DNA from: Panax quinquefolius
Lineage: Eukaryota; Streptophyta; Magnoliopsida; Apiales; Araliaceae
Length of the DNA stretch: 64,000 nt
Direction: 5' to 3'
Assembly: GCA_020205615.1 (NCBI GenBank)
Contig: CM035165.1
Span: 87,544,005-87,608,004 of the forward strand
The notes under the pieces are model-generated. The model was not told where the DNA came from and made no database searches. It saw nothing but the letters and a program-made list of their open reading frames with translations. Below are positions 1-11,241 of the stretch, piece by piece. A program made the translations under genes and the position numbers. The stretch's first letter is position 1; every line of letters starts with the position of its first letter.

Positions 1-1305
1 TTAGACGAAGAAGTTATGGCCATTTTCCCAAAGGATGCCAGAATAGAAAAAGTTATGGCCATTTTCCCAAAAAACGTAGAGCAGAAAAAGTTTCTTCACA
101 AAACCCCCGCCGGGGTGGGCATACCAGCTCCAAAACAGGCCCCTAGCCCACCGGGGGTGGGCTATTTTAGTGTATAAACCCCCGCCGGGGCAGGGGTATC
201 CCAGAAAATACGAATTTTATCCAATTTTGAGTTCGGGAAGGATTGTTTCGATCTGATTGACTCAAGGACTTCCAAGAGGACTTAAAGACATATGAAGAGA
301 CTTATAAAAGGAGGAGAAACACAAGGATTAGAGGAGAGATTATTAGACTAGAGAGAGAATTCCATTAGATTAGAGTAGAGTAGAGTAGATCAAAACACTA
401 GTTCTTATTAGATTTGGAGATTGACGCAACTTGGAGACCATTGAAGATTCAAAGTAGGAGCAAGGAGGGAGCTTCAAATCTACAGACAATAGATTCTATC
501 TTCTCATCTTCTTCTATCTTCGTCTTTTAATGTGTATTCAATTGTGGATTCTTAGTTTTAATTCAATAATCATGAACTAATTCTTTGTTTGAGATTACAA
601 TGGATCTTATTGTGTAGTTTATTTTAATATGCTTCACTATCAATTATTATGTTTTATTGTGAGGATTGTCTATTGTGATTTGGACTTAATTGTTTAATTG
701 CCTAGCTAACAATTATCGTGATAATCTATATGAACTCGAGATATGAAGTATTGATTTAGATCTTATCATGATAGCATGTGTTTGTGATTTCTGCATAGAT
801 GGAATTCATGATTCGTGTTTAGGATAGAGATATGTCTTTACGCCATATGTAATCTTATAGAGAACTTGTGCTTTAAATCCTTTTTAATTATAATTCACAT
901 AGAGATATAGTGGATTAGTTAATTAGGGTGTCTTGCTTAATTCTATCATCTGTAGATTTAAGTAAGTATGGATATTATGCATCGAGAGGTGGTTTTATCT
1001 ACTTTAGTGTTCTTGATTAATAATTCAGGATAGAGAATAATTGATGAGAAGTGTGTTAACTTAAATGAAGCAATAAGTGAAGTTGTGATCTTAAATCTCC
1101 GTAATCTTAATTCAACTAGTGGTAATTAGAATTAGTTGAATTATAAATTGAAATTCATTCGTTTAAATAAGATTGAGTTGGTTACGGGTTAGTACTTGGT
1201 GATTTTTATTAAACAATTCCTCGTGGGAACGATACTCTACTTTCACTTTATTACTTGTTGACCACGTATACTTGTGTGTTGTGCGTAATTAGATTTTACC
1301 CAACA
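1..1305 (+). repeat. Athila-like LTR, copy 1 (5' part outside window)
   Basis: It aligns with the last three quarters of the complete LTRs at 3941, 8315 and 12691 and ends in CCCAACA. Near its left edge a short segment (AGTTATGGCCATTTTCCCA) occurs twice, at about 12 and 51; the other copies have it once, so this copy carries a small tandem duplication. It contains GC-rich CCCCGCCGGGG-type palindromes at about 105-200 and a TATA box at 301-310. Confidence 0.88.
301..310 (+). promoter_or_regulatory. TATA box of LTR copy 1
   Basis: CTTATAAAAG lies in a purine-rich context, as expected for the U3/R promoter of an LTR. The same sequence recurs at the matching place in every LTR copy. Transcription would start about 30 bp downstream. 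Confidence 0.6.
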
Positions 1306-1311
1306 AGTTTT

Positions 1312-1329
1312 TGACGCCGTTGCTAGGGA
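1312..1329 (+). other. Primer-binding site, internal region 1 (tRNA-Asp type)
   Basis: TGACGCCGTTGCTAGGGA lies 6 bp past the LTR end. It resembles the TGGCGCCGTTGCCGGGGA site typical of Athila/Tat elements, which pairs with the 3' end of tRNA-Asp, but has several mismatches. The other two units read TGACGTCGTTGCCAGGGA and TAACGCCGTTGCCAGGGA, so each has drifted separately. Confidence 0.7.
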
Positions 1330-1434
1330 ATTAATTTAATAATTATTTACCAAAATTAATTTCAATCAAATTAGTCTTAATTTAAATATTTTTATTTTTA
1401 ATTCTCTTCCTATATTTCTCTCTTTTCAGGTACC

Positions 1435-2490
1435 ATGGATGACTTTGCGTATCAATGGCCATACACGAACATGACTCAACCAAGGGAAACAGGGATTGAT
1501 GGACTTAATGCATTTTCCGCAGAGTCAGTACAAATTAAGGCAAATTCGAAGACGTTGGAGGTTATCGCAGCCCAACGGAGGCGAAGGATGGCAGTTACGT
1601 GTGACTATTGTGCTGGCAACCATCAAGGTCATCAATGCACCGTCAATTTTGAACCGGTATAATATAGTGGTGATTACCTCAATAACTATGTTGATCCTAG
1701 CTATCACCAAGATTGGGGGTATCACCCGGATTTTTCATGGAGCTATAATTATGATGACCAACATTACGCTCTAAATCCATCATACACACCGGAATTTTCA
1801 TGTCCACCTCCAGTGTTACAAGAGACAGATAATTCAAGGTTGGAGGAATTATTTTCCAAGTTCGTAGCATCAAATGAGGAGAGGATGATTAATCAAGAGC
1901 GGTTAATTCAAAATCAAGAGATATCAATTCAAAATTTACAGAATCAGATGGATCAAATGCTCAAAGCCTTGAACAACTGTCCTCAAAACAATTGGTTTTA
2001 TGATGAGGATTCCGAGATTGATGAAGTGCCCGAACCAAATCTACAACTGGATGAGACACGAGATGTTGAAAAAGAGGAGACAAGTGGGGATGAACTAACT
2101 ATGAGTACTAACGAGGATGAGCCAATGTTATTAATGCCTCAAGTGCCTTCTCCACCAAAGTTCAAGGATCCGGTTAGATTTGCAAAACCTTGTCCGCTAG
2201 GTAGTCATGTCGTCGATAATACTCCTTGTGACGTAAAAGCGAGTACAACTTTGAAGCCATGGTATGATGACCTAGAGAAGATAGAAGAAGAGATCGTTGT
2301 GTCTGACAAGCTTCAATGCCAGAATCTATTCGCAGACACAATGGAGAAAACATCTAGATGTTGGACGTTCTTAAATGTGATCTTATCTAAACAAAGCATG
2401 CTAGGTGACTTTAATGCAATGGCTATCTCAAATGGGAACCTACCAAAAGCAATATTATTTCCGATGGATGGAGGGTTCTTCAACTTTTGA
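1435..2490 (+). pseudogene. Gag-like ORF of array unit 1 (one in-frame stop)
   Basis: The frame starts at an ATG just after a pyrimidine-rich TTTTCAG that looks like a splice acceptor (AG at 1428-1429). It runs to TGA at 2490, about 351 codons with a single TAA at 1660-1662. A zinc-knuckle-like CDYCAGNHQGHQC (C-x2-C-x3-H-x4-C) lies near residue 55-68. It is followed by a Tyr-rich stretch, a Gln/Asn-rich coiled-coil-like segment (NEERMINQERLIQNQEISIQ) and an acidic region (DEDSEIDEVPEPN). Athila-type Gag proteins carry a similar knuckle followed by a short coiled coil. The first ~55 residues match no capsid domain I know, so most of Gag has been lost. No catalytic motif is present. The downstream frame stays open despite the stop. 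Confidence 0.65.
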
Positions 2491-3920
2491 AGAGGAATTG
2501 GATAGCGTTGATCAGACAAAGTCAAGCTGAAAGACTATAATTCAAGCGCTAACTGGGAGGCAACCCAGGAATTTTTCTATTTATTTGCTTTACTAGTTTA
2601 TTTAGTAGATAGGAATTAATTTGCTTATTAAGTTCTCTTACCAATCTAAGTGCTATTCTAATCCTTGTTGTCTATCTTCAGTGTAGGTATTGGAGGTTTA
2701 ATAGACAGGTAAAAGATTATGAAAAGGTTATTCAAGTCAAATTCAATTGTGGTGCCCAATTTGTTCCATGCGCCTAATCTATTCTCCAAACTTAGCGAAC
2801 AAATAGGAGGATTGCTATATTTTCAGGGAAGTCCTCTACTTTACTTTTTTCTATTTCAGCCATTGAGGACAATGTCTAGTTTAAGTTTGGGGGCATTTTG
2901 GTGTCGTTTTGCATATAGTTAGTTATTTACATTGTAGTTCATATAGTTACATTTAGTTTTTGCATTCATTTTTTTAACAAAAAAATCAAAAATCAAAAAT
3001 AATAGTTAGTTACTATGTTCATCCTGCATGAGTCCAGCTATTTGATAGTTTAAGTTTATTTTGGACAATGATGAGATTGGAATTGGGTAGACAAGCATAG
3101 TATTGACCATTAGAACTTTGATATGATTTCTTATTATGAATTGAGTCTTTTTCTGTTTGAAACTGGTATAATAAGGATAGCACAGTAAAAACAACATGTT
3201 GAATGATTGAGTTTAAATTGATACATAGAGGACCTCTAAAGGATAATTCTAGTTTAAATAAGAGAATGACAAGAATAGGCAGTGAAGGCGAAGAATTAGG
3301 CAAGAACCTAAGTTTGGGAGAAAAAGTGGGGTATATAAGCTTTTAAAAAAAAGATATTGAGTTGAATAAATTGAGTCTTGTGGTGGGTCGAGAAGAAGCG
3401 TGAAATGCACTCCTCATAAACACAGGCATGAGATGGAGCGTAAAACGCACTTACTTTCCAAAAAGAAAAATAAAAAGAAAAAAATAGAAAATAAAATAAA
3501 TAAAATGGGAAATAAGAGCAAAAAGGCCCCGTAGATGAAAAATAAAGCATAAGTATCCCATGTTGACCCGTGATATTGGTAATTATTTGATTTTAGTTGG
3601 ATCTAGCTTGTTTTTGGATTTCATGAGTTTACACTGTATGATGCCTTCGAAGAGACTTGTTATGTGTTAAAATTGATTTTATATCGGCTAACATTGTTGT
3701 GGAGCACACACGCACTATATTGGTTATAACAGTCTAAGATTTGATGATTGATTGAGAAGTTATTGATTGGTTTTGATATGATGTATTATCAAGTTTACTT
3801 GATTTCTCTAAGGCCGATTCAATAAACTTTATTATGTCATTACTGTTGGATTCGTAGGCATGTAGATTAGTTGCATTGCATAGAATTATTGTTTAGTGTT
3901 TTTGCTTGAGGACAAGCAAA
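2491..3920 (+). other. 3' non-coding part of array unit 1
   Basis: No coding potential was recognised on either strand. It contains a small perfect hairpin (2553-2568), two internal copies of the polypurine-like motif AAGTTTGGGGG/AAGTTTGGGAG (about 2881-2893 and 3308-3320) and an A-rich run near 2980-3000. Units 2 and 3 carry the same arrangement at 6866-8294 and 11242-12670. Confidence 0.6.
2553..2568 (+). other. Conserved hairpin CTGGG-AGGCAA-CCCAG
   Basis: A five-base perfect stem with a six-base loop sits about 60 bp after the gag stop, in the context GCGCTAA-hairpin-GAATTTTT. It is unchanged in unit 2 (6928-6943) and unit 3 (11304-11319). I recall similar GGGAGGCAACCC motifs downstream of coding regions in other plant Athila-like elements, but the function is unknown to me. 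Confidence 0.55.
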
Positions 3921-3940
3921 GGTTTAAGTTTGGGGGTATT
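3921..3940 (+). other. Polypurine tract before LTR copy 2
   Basis: GGTTTAAGTTTGGGGGTATT lies directly upstream of the LTR start TGATAAG. This is the usual site for priming plus-strand DNA. Equivalent tracts are at 8295-8314 and 12671-12690; the last has one G changed to T (TGTGGGTATT). Confidence 0.7.
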
Positions 3941-5679
3941 TGATAAGTAGATTTTATACCTACTTATCCGGTATCTATTACTTGAATTAGTTGCTTAATC
4001 GCATGTTTCTTAGTTACTTTTCATGCATTTTGTGTTTGTTTTGTAGATTATATGCTTGGAAGCTGTGCTTGCAAAGAATTGGTATGAAATCGCAAAGAAA
4101 AAGCGATTCAGACATCATTTGGGATTTCATGTTCATTTCATGTTTTTGTCTTGGAACTTGGATTACATTGTAGAGCTTTTTCTTAATGTTTTGGAACAAC
4201 TTGAATCATTCCAATCGGAGTTCGGATGCAAGAGTTATGACATTTGTACCAACGGACCTCAAACGTCACTGTTTCGGGTGGTCATTTACATAGCAGCCAC
4301 TTCATAGCCACTTTCAACATTGCTCTAGTCCTTATTTCGAACAACTCAAAGCATAAAAGTTGTAGATCTATGTCTTCTCTTTTCGGAACATCTTGAATCA
4401 TCAAATTTGGAGTTCAGACGAAGAAGTTATGGCCATTTTCCCAAAGGATGCCAGAATAGAAAAAGTTTCTTGACAAAACCCCCGCCGGGGTGGGCGTACC
4501 AGCTCCAAAACAGGCCCCTAGCCCGCCGGGGCGGGCTCTTCTAGTGTATAAACCCCCGCCGGGGTGGGGGTAGCCTAGAAAATACGAATTTTATCCAATT
4601 TTGAGTTCGGGAAAGATTGTTTCGATCCGATTGACTCAAGGACTTCCAAGAGAACTTAAAGACATATGAAGAGACTTATAAAAGGAGGAGAATCACAAGG
4701 ATTAGAGGAGAGATTATTAAACTAAAGAGAGAATTCTATTAGATTAGAATAGAGTAGATTAGATCAAAACACTAGTTCTTATTAGATTTGGAGATTGACG
4801 CAACTTGGAGACCATTGAAGATTCAAAGTAGGAGCAAGGAGGGAGCTTCAAATCTACAAACAATAGATTCTATCTTCTCATCTTCTTCTATCTTCGTCTT
4901 TTAATGTGTATTCAATTGTGGATTCTTAGTTTTAATTCAATAATCATGAACTAATTCTTTGTTTGAGATTACAATGGATCTTATTGTGTAGTTTATTTTA
5001 ATATGCTTCGCTATCAATTATTATGTTCTATTGTGAGGATTGTCTATTGTGATTTGGACTTAATTGTTTAATTGCCTAGCTAACAATTACCGTGATAATC
5101 TATATGAACTCGAGAGATGGAGTATTGATTTAGATCTTATCATGATAGCATGTGTTTGTGATTTCTGCATAAATGGAATTCATAATTCGTGTTTAGGATA
5201 GAGATATGCCTTTACGCCATATGTAATCTTATAGAGAACTTGTGCTTTAAATCCTTTTTAATTATAATTCACATAGAGATATAGTGGATTAGTTAATTAG
5301 GGTGTATTGCTTAATTCTATCATCTTTAGATTTAAGTGAGCATGGGTATTATGCATCGAGAGGTGGTTTTATTTGCTTTAGTGTTCTTGATTAACAATTC
5401 AGGATAGAGAATAATTGATGAGAAATGTGTTAACTTAAATGAAGCAATAAGTGAAGTTGTGATCTTAAATCTCCGTAATCTTAATTCAACTAGTGGTAAT
5501 TAGAATTTGTTTAATTATAAATTGAAATCCATTCATTTAAATAAGATTGAGTTGGTTACGGGTTAGTACTTGGTAATTTTTATTAAACAATTCCTCATGG
5601 GAACGATACTCTACTTTCACTTTATTACTTGTTGACCACGTATACTTGCGTGTTGTGCGTAATTAGATTTTACCCAACA
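3941..5679 (+). repeat. Athila-like LTR, copy 2
   Basis: The 1739 bp LTR runs from TGATAAGTAG to ACCCAACA. It is flanked by a polypurine tract on the left and a primer-binding site on the right, so it serves as 3' LTR of unit 1 and 5' LTR of unit 2. It contains the GC-rich palindrome cluster at about 4479-4570 and a TATA box at 4675-4684. Confidence 0.9.
4675..4684 (+). promoter_or_regulatory. TATA box of LTR copy 2
   Basis: CTTATAAAAG is identical to the box in the other copies and lies roughly 735 bp into the LTR, about 100 bp after the GC-rich palindromes. Confidence 0.6.
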
Positions 5680-5685
5680 AGTTTT

Positions 5686-5703
5686 TGACGTCGTTGCCAG
5701 GGA
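5686..5703 (+). other. Primer-binding site, internal region 2
   Basis: TGACGTCGTTGCCAGGGA lies 6 bp after the LTR and matches the tRNA-Asp-type site with a few changes. Confidence 0.65.
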
Positions 5704-5808
5704 ATTAGTTTAATAATTATTTACCAAAATTAATTTCAATCAAATTAGTCTTAATTTAAATATTTTTATTTTTAATTCTCTTCCTATATTTCTCTCTTTT
5801 CAGGCACC

Positions 5809-6865
5809 ATAGTTGACTTTACGTATCAATGGCCATACACGAACATGACACAACCAAGGGAAATAGGGATTGATGGACTTAATGCATTTTCCGCAGAGTC
5901 AGTACAAATTAAGGCAAATTCGAAGACGTTGGAGGTTATCGCAGCCCAACGGAGGCGAAGGATGGCAGTTACGTGTGACTATTGTGCTGGCAATCATCAA
6001 AGTCATCAATGCACCGTCAATTTTGAACCGGTATAGTATTGTGGTGATTACCTCAATAACTATGTTGATCCTAACTATCACCAAGATTGGGGGGTATCAC
6101 CCGAATTTTTCATGGAGCTATAATTATGATGACCAACATTACGCTCTAAATCCATCATACACACCGGAATTTTCATGTCCACCTCCAGTGTCACAAGAGA
6201 CAGATAATTCAAGGTTGGAGGAATTATTTTCCAAGTTCGTAGCATCAAATGAGGAGAGGATGATTAATCAAGAGCGGTTAATTCAAAATCAAGAGATATC
6301 AATTCAAAATTTACAGAATCAGATGGATCAAATGCTCAAAGCCTTGAACAACTGTCCTCAAAATAATTGGTTTTATGATGAGGATTCCGAGATTGATGAA
6401 GTGCCCGAACCAAATCTACAACTGGATGAGACACGAGATGTTGAAAAAGAGGAGACAAGTGGGGATGAACTAACTATAAGTACTAACGAGGATGAGCCGA
6501 TGTTATTAATGCCTCAAGTGCCTTCTCCACAAAAGTTCAAGGATCCGGTTAGATTTGCAAAACCTTGTCCGCTAGGTAGTCATGTCGTCGGCAATACTCC
6601 TTGTGACATAAAAGCGAGTACAACTTTGAAGCCATGGTGCGATGACCTAGAGAAGATAGAAGAAGAGATTGTTGTGTCTGACAAGCTTCAATGCCAGAAT
6701 CTATTCGCAGACACAATGGAGAAAACATCTAAATGTTGGACGTTCTTGAATGTGATCTTATCTAAACAAAGCATGCTAGGTGACTTTAATGCAATGGCTA
6801 CCTCAAATGGGAACCTACCAAAAGTAATATTATTTCCGATGGATGGAGGGTTCCTCAACTTTTGA
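5809..6865 (+). pseudogene. Gag-like ORF of array unit 2 (start lost, stop and frameshift)
   Basis: This is homologous to the unit 1 frame. The start codon reads ATA (ATAGTTGAC where units 1 and 3 have ATGGATGAC). The codon that is CAA in unit 3 and TAA in unit 1 is TAG here. One extra G in the GGGGGG run near 6090 shifts the frame, after which the coiled-coil and acidic regions are open to TGA at 6865. The zinc-knuckle-like CDYCAGNHQSHQC is preserved. Three separate lesions make a product unlikely. Confidence 0.65.
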
Positions 6866-8314
6866 AGAGGAATTGGATAGCGTTGATCAGACAATGTCAG
6901 GCTGAAAGACTATAATTCAAGCGCTAACTGGGAGGCAACCCAGGAATTTTTCTATTTATTTGCTTTACTAGTTTATTTAGTAGATAGGAATTAATTTGCT
7001 TATTAAGTTCTCTTACCAATCTAAGTGTTATTCTAATCCTTGTTGTCTCTCTTCAGTGTAGGTATTGGAGGTTTAATAGACAGGCAAAAGATTATGAAAA
7101 GGTTATTCAAGTCAAATTCAATATTGGTGCCTAATTTGTTCCATGCGCCTAATCTATTCTCCAAACTTAGCGGACAAGGAGGAGGATTGCTATATTTTCA
7201 GGGAAGTCATCTACTTTACTTTTTTCTATTTCAGCCATTGAGGACAATGTCTAGTTTAAGTTTGGGGGCATTTTAGTGTCGTATTGCATATAGTTAGTTA
7301 TTTACATTGTAGTTCATATAGTTACATTTAGTTTTTGCATTCATTTTTTTAAAAAAAAATCAAAAATCAAAAATAATAGTTAGTTACTATGTTCATCCTG
7401 CATGAGTCCAGCTGTTTGATAGTTTAAGTTTATTTTGGCCAATGATGAGATTGGAATTGGGTAGACAAGTATAGTATTGACCATTAGAGCTTTGATGTGA
7501 TTTCTTATTATGAATTGAGTCTTTTTCTGTTTAAAACTGGTATAATAAGGATAGCACAATAAAAACAACGGGTTCAATGATTGAGTTTAAATTGATACAT
7601 AAAGGACCTCTAAAGGATAATTCTAGTTTAAATAAGAGAATGACAAGAATAGGAAGTGAAGGTGAAGAATTAGGCAAGAACCTAAGTTTGGGAGAAAAAG
7701 TGGGGAATATAAGCTTTTAAAAAAAAGATATTGAGTTGAATAAATTGAGTCTTGTGGTGGGTCGAGAAGAAGCGTGAAATGCACTCCTCATAAACACAGG
7801 CATGAGATGGAGCGTAAAACGCACTCAATATCCAAAAAGAAAAAGAAAAAGAAAAAAATAGAAAACAAAATAAATAAAATGGGAAATAGGAGCAAAAAGC
7901 CCCCGTAGATGAAAAATAAAGCATAAGTATCCCATGTTGACCCGTGATATTGGTAAGTGTTTGATTTTAGTTGGATCTAGCTTGTTTTTGGATTTCTTGA
8001 GTTTACATTGTATGATGCCTTCGAAGAGACTTGTTATGTGTTAAAATTGATTTTATATCAGCTAACATTATTGTGGAGCACACACGCACTATATTGGTGA
8101 TAACAGTCTAAGATTTGATGATTGGTTGAGAAGTTATTGATTGGTTTTGATATGATGTATTATCATGTTTATTTGATTTCTCTAAGGTCGATTGAATAGA
8201 CTTTATTATGTCATTACTGTTGGATTCGTAGGCATGTAGATTAGTTGCATTGCATAGAATTATTGTTTAGTGTTTTTGCTTGAGGACAAGCAAAGGTTTA
8301 AGTTTGGGGGTATT

Positions 8315-10054
8315 TGATAAGTAGATTTTATACCTACTTATCCGGTATCTGTTACTTGAATTAGTTGCTTAATCGCATGTTTCTTAGTTACTTTTCATAC
8401 ATTTTGTGTTTGTTTTGTAGATTATATGATTGGGAGCTGTGCTTGCAAAGAATTGGTATGAAATTGCAAAGAAAAAGCAATCCAGACATCATTTGGGCTT
8501 TCATGTTCATTTCATGTTTTTGGCTTGGAACTTGGATTACATTTTAGAGCTTTTTCTTAACGTTTTGGAACAACTTGAATCATTCCAATCGGAGTTTGGA
8601 TGCAAGAGTTATGACATTTGTACCAACGGACCTCAAACGTCACTGTTTTGGGTGGTCATTTACATAGCAGCCACTTCAGAGCCACTTTCAACATTGCTCC
8701 AGTCCTTATTTCGAACAACTCAAAGCATAAAAGTTGTAGATCTACGTCTCCTCTTTTCGGAACATCTTGAATCATCAAATTTGGAGTTCAGACGAAGAAG
8801 TTATGGCCATTTTCCCAAAGGATGCCAGAATAGAAAAAGTTTCTTGACAAAACCCCTCCGGGGTGGGCGTACCAGCTCCAAAACAGGCTCCTAGCCCGCC
8901 GGGGGTGGGATCTTTTAGTGTATAAACCCCCGTCGGGGTGGGGGTAGCCCAGAAAATACAAATTTTATCCAATTTTGAGTTCGAGAAGAATTGTTTCTAT
9001 CTGATTGACTCAAGGACTTCCAAGAGAACTTAAAGACATATGAAGAGACTTATAAAAGGAGGAGAATCACAAGGAATAGAGGAGAGATTATTAAACTAAA
9101 GAGAGGATTCCATTAGATTAGAGTAGAGTAGAGTAGATCAAAACACTAGTTCTTATTAGATTTGGAGATTGACGCAACTTGGAGACCATTGAAGATTCAA
9201 AGTAGGAGCAAGGAGGGAGCTTCAAATCTACAGACAATAGATTCTATCTTCTCATCTTCTTCTATCTTCGTCTTTTAATGTGTATTCAATTGTGGATTCT
9301 TAGTTTTAATTCAATAATCATGAACTAATTCTTTGTTTGAGATTACAATGGATCTTATTGTGTAGTTTATTTTAATATGTTTCGCTATCAATTATTATGT
9401 TCTATTGTGAAAATTGTCTATTGTGATTTGGACTTAATTGTTTAATTGTCTAGCTAACAATTACCGTGATAATCTATATGAACTCGAGAGATGAAGTATT
9501 GATTTAGATCTTATCATGATAGCATGTGTTTAGTGATTTCTACATAAATGGAATTCATCATTCGTGTTTAGGATAGAGATATGCCTTTACGCCATATGTA
9601 ATCTTATAGAGAACTTGTGCTTTAAATCCTTTTTAATTATAATTCACATAGAGATATAGTGGATTAGCTAATTAGGTTGTATTGCTTAATTCTATCATCT
9701 TTAGATTTAAGTGAGTATGAATATTATGCATCGAGAGGTGGTTTTATTTGCTTTAGTGTTCTTGATTAACAATTCAGGATAGAGAATAATTGATGAGAAA
9801 TGTGTTAACTTAAATGAAGCAATAAGTGAAGTTGTGATCTTAAATCTCCGTAATCTTAATTCAACTAGTGGTAATTAGAATTAGTTTAATTATAAATTGA
9901 AATCCATTCGTTTAAATAAGATTGAGTTGGTTACGGGTTAGTACTTGGTAATTTTTATTAAACAATTCCTCGTGGGAACGATACTCTACTTTCACTTTAT
10001 TACTTGTTGACCACGTATACTTGCGTGTTGTGCGTAATTAGATTTTACCCAACA
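8315..10054 (+). repeat. Athila-like LTR, copy 3
   Basis: The 1740 bp LTR has the same ends as copy 2. Its first GC palindrome is shortened (CCCCTCCGGGG) near 8853, and the TATA box is at 9049-9058. It is shared by units 2 and 3. Confidence 0.9.
9049..9058 (+). promoter_or_regulatory. TATA box of LTR copy 3
   Basis: CTTATAAAAG is at the same relative position as in the other LTR copies. Confidence 0.6.
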
Positions 10055-10060
10055 AGTTTT

Positions 10061-10078
10061 TAACGCCGTTGCCAGGGA
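10061..10078 (+). other. Primer-binding site, internal region 3
   Basis: TAACGCCGTTGCCAGGGA lies 6 bp after the LTR. The second base differs from units 1 and 2. Confidence 0.65.
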
Positions 10079-10183
10079 ATTAGTTTAATAATTATTAACC
10101 AAAATTAATTTCAATCAAATTAGTCTTAATTTAAATATTTTTATTTTTAATTCTCTTCCTATATTTCTCTCTTTTCAGGTACC

Positions 10184-11241
10184 ATGGATGACTTTGCGTA
10201 TCAATGGCCATACACGAACATGACTCAACCAAGGGAAACAGGGATTCATGGACTTATTGCATTTTCCGCAGAGGCGGTACAAATTAAGGCAAATTCGTAG
10301 ACGTTGGAGGTTATCACAGCCCAACGGAGGCGAAGGATGGCAGTTACGTGTGACTATTGTGCTGGCAACCATCAAAGTCATCAATGCACCGTCAATTTTG
10401 AACCGATACAATATAGTGGTGATTACCTCAATAACTATGTTGATCCTAACTATCACCAAGATTGGGGGTATCACCCGGATTTTTCATGGAGCTATAATTA
10501 TGATGACCAACATTATGCTCTAAATCCATCATACACACCAGAATTTTCATGTCCACCTCCAGTGTCACAAGAGACAGATAATTCAAGGTTGGAGGAATTA
10601 TTTTCCAAGTTCGTAGCATCAAATGAGGAGAGGATGATTAATCAAGAGAGCGGTTAATTCAAAATCAAGAGATATCAATTCAAAATTTACAGAATCAGAT
10701 GGATCAAATGCTCAAAGCCTTGAACAACTGTCCTCAAAACAATTGGTTTTATGATGAGGATTCTGAGATTGATGAAGTGCCCGAACCAAATCTACAACTG
10801 GATGAGACACGAGATGTTGAAAAAGAGGAGACAAGTGGGGATGAACTAACTATGAGTACTAACGAGGATGAGCAGATGTTATTAATGCCTCAAGTGCCTT
10901 CTCTACCAAAGTTCAAGGATCCGGTTAGATTTGCAAAACCTTGTCCGCTAGGTAGTCATGTCGTCGGCAATACTCCTTGTGACATAAAAGCGAGTACAAC
11001 TTTGAAGCCATGGTGCGATGACCAAGAGAAGATAGAAGAAGAGATTGTTGTGTCTGACAAGCTTCAATGCCAGAATCTATTCGCAGACACAATGGAGAAA
11101 ACATCTAGATGTTGGACGTTCTTGACTATGATCTTATCTAAACAAAGCATGCTAGGTGACTTTAATGCAATGGCTATCTCAAATGGGAACCTACCAAAAG
11201 AAATATTATTTTTGATGGATGGAGGGTTCCTCAACTTTTGA
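10184..11241 (+). pseudogene. Gag-like ORF of array unit 3 (stop plus 2-bp insertion)
   Basis: The ATG at 10184 is kept, but TAG at 10298-10300 stops the frame after 38 codons. The glutamine codon that is a stop in units 1 and 2 is intact here (CAA), so the zinc-knuckle and Tyr-rich parts are joined in one frame. A 2-bp insertion near 10645 (CAAGAGAGCGG against CAAGAGCGG) then breaks it before the coiled coil. The acidic C-terminal part is open from 10699 to TGA at 11241. No copy in the array is intact, yet no two share all lesions. Confidence 0.65.

Noticed and set aside
3019..3550. Recurrent minus-strand frames in the 3' part of each array unit (also near 7400-7900 and 11760-12270)
   Set aside because: They recur only because the unit is repeated; the peptides are hydrophobic, low in complexity and differ in length by copy.
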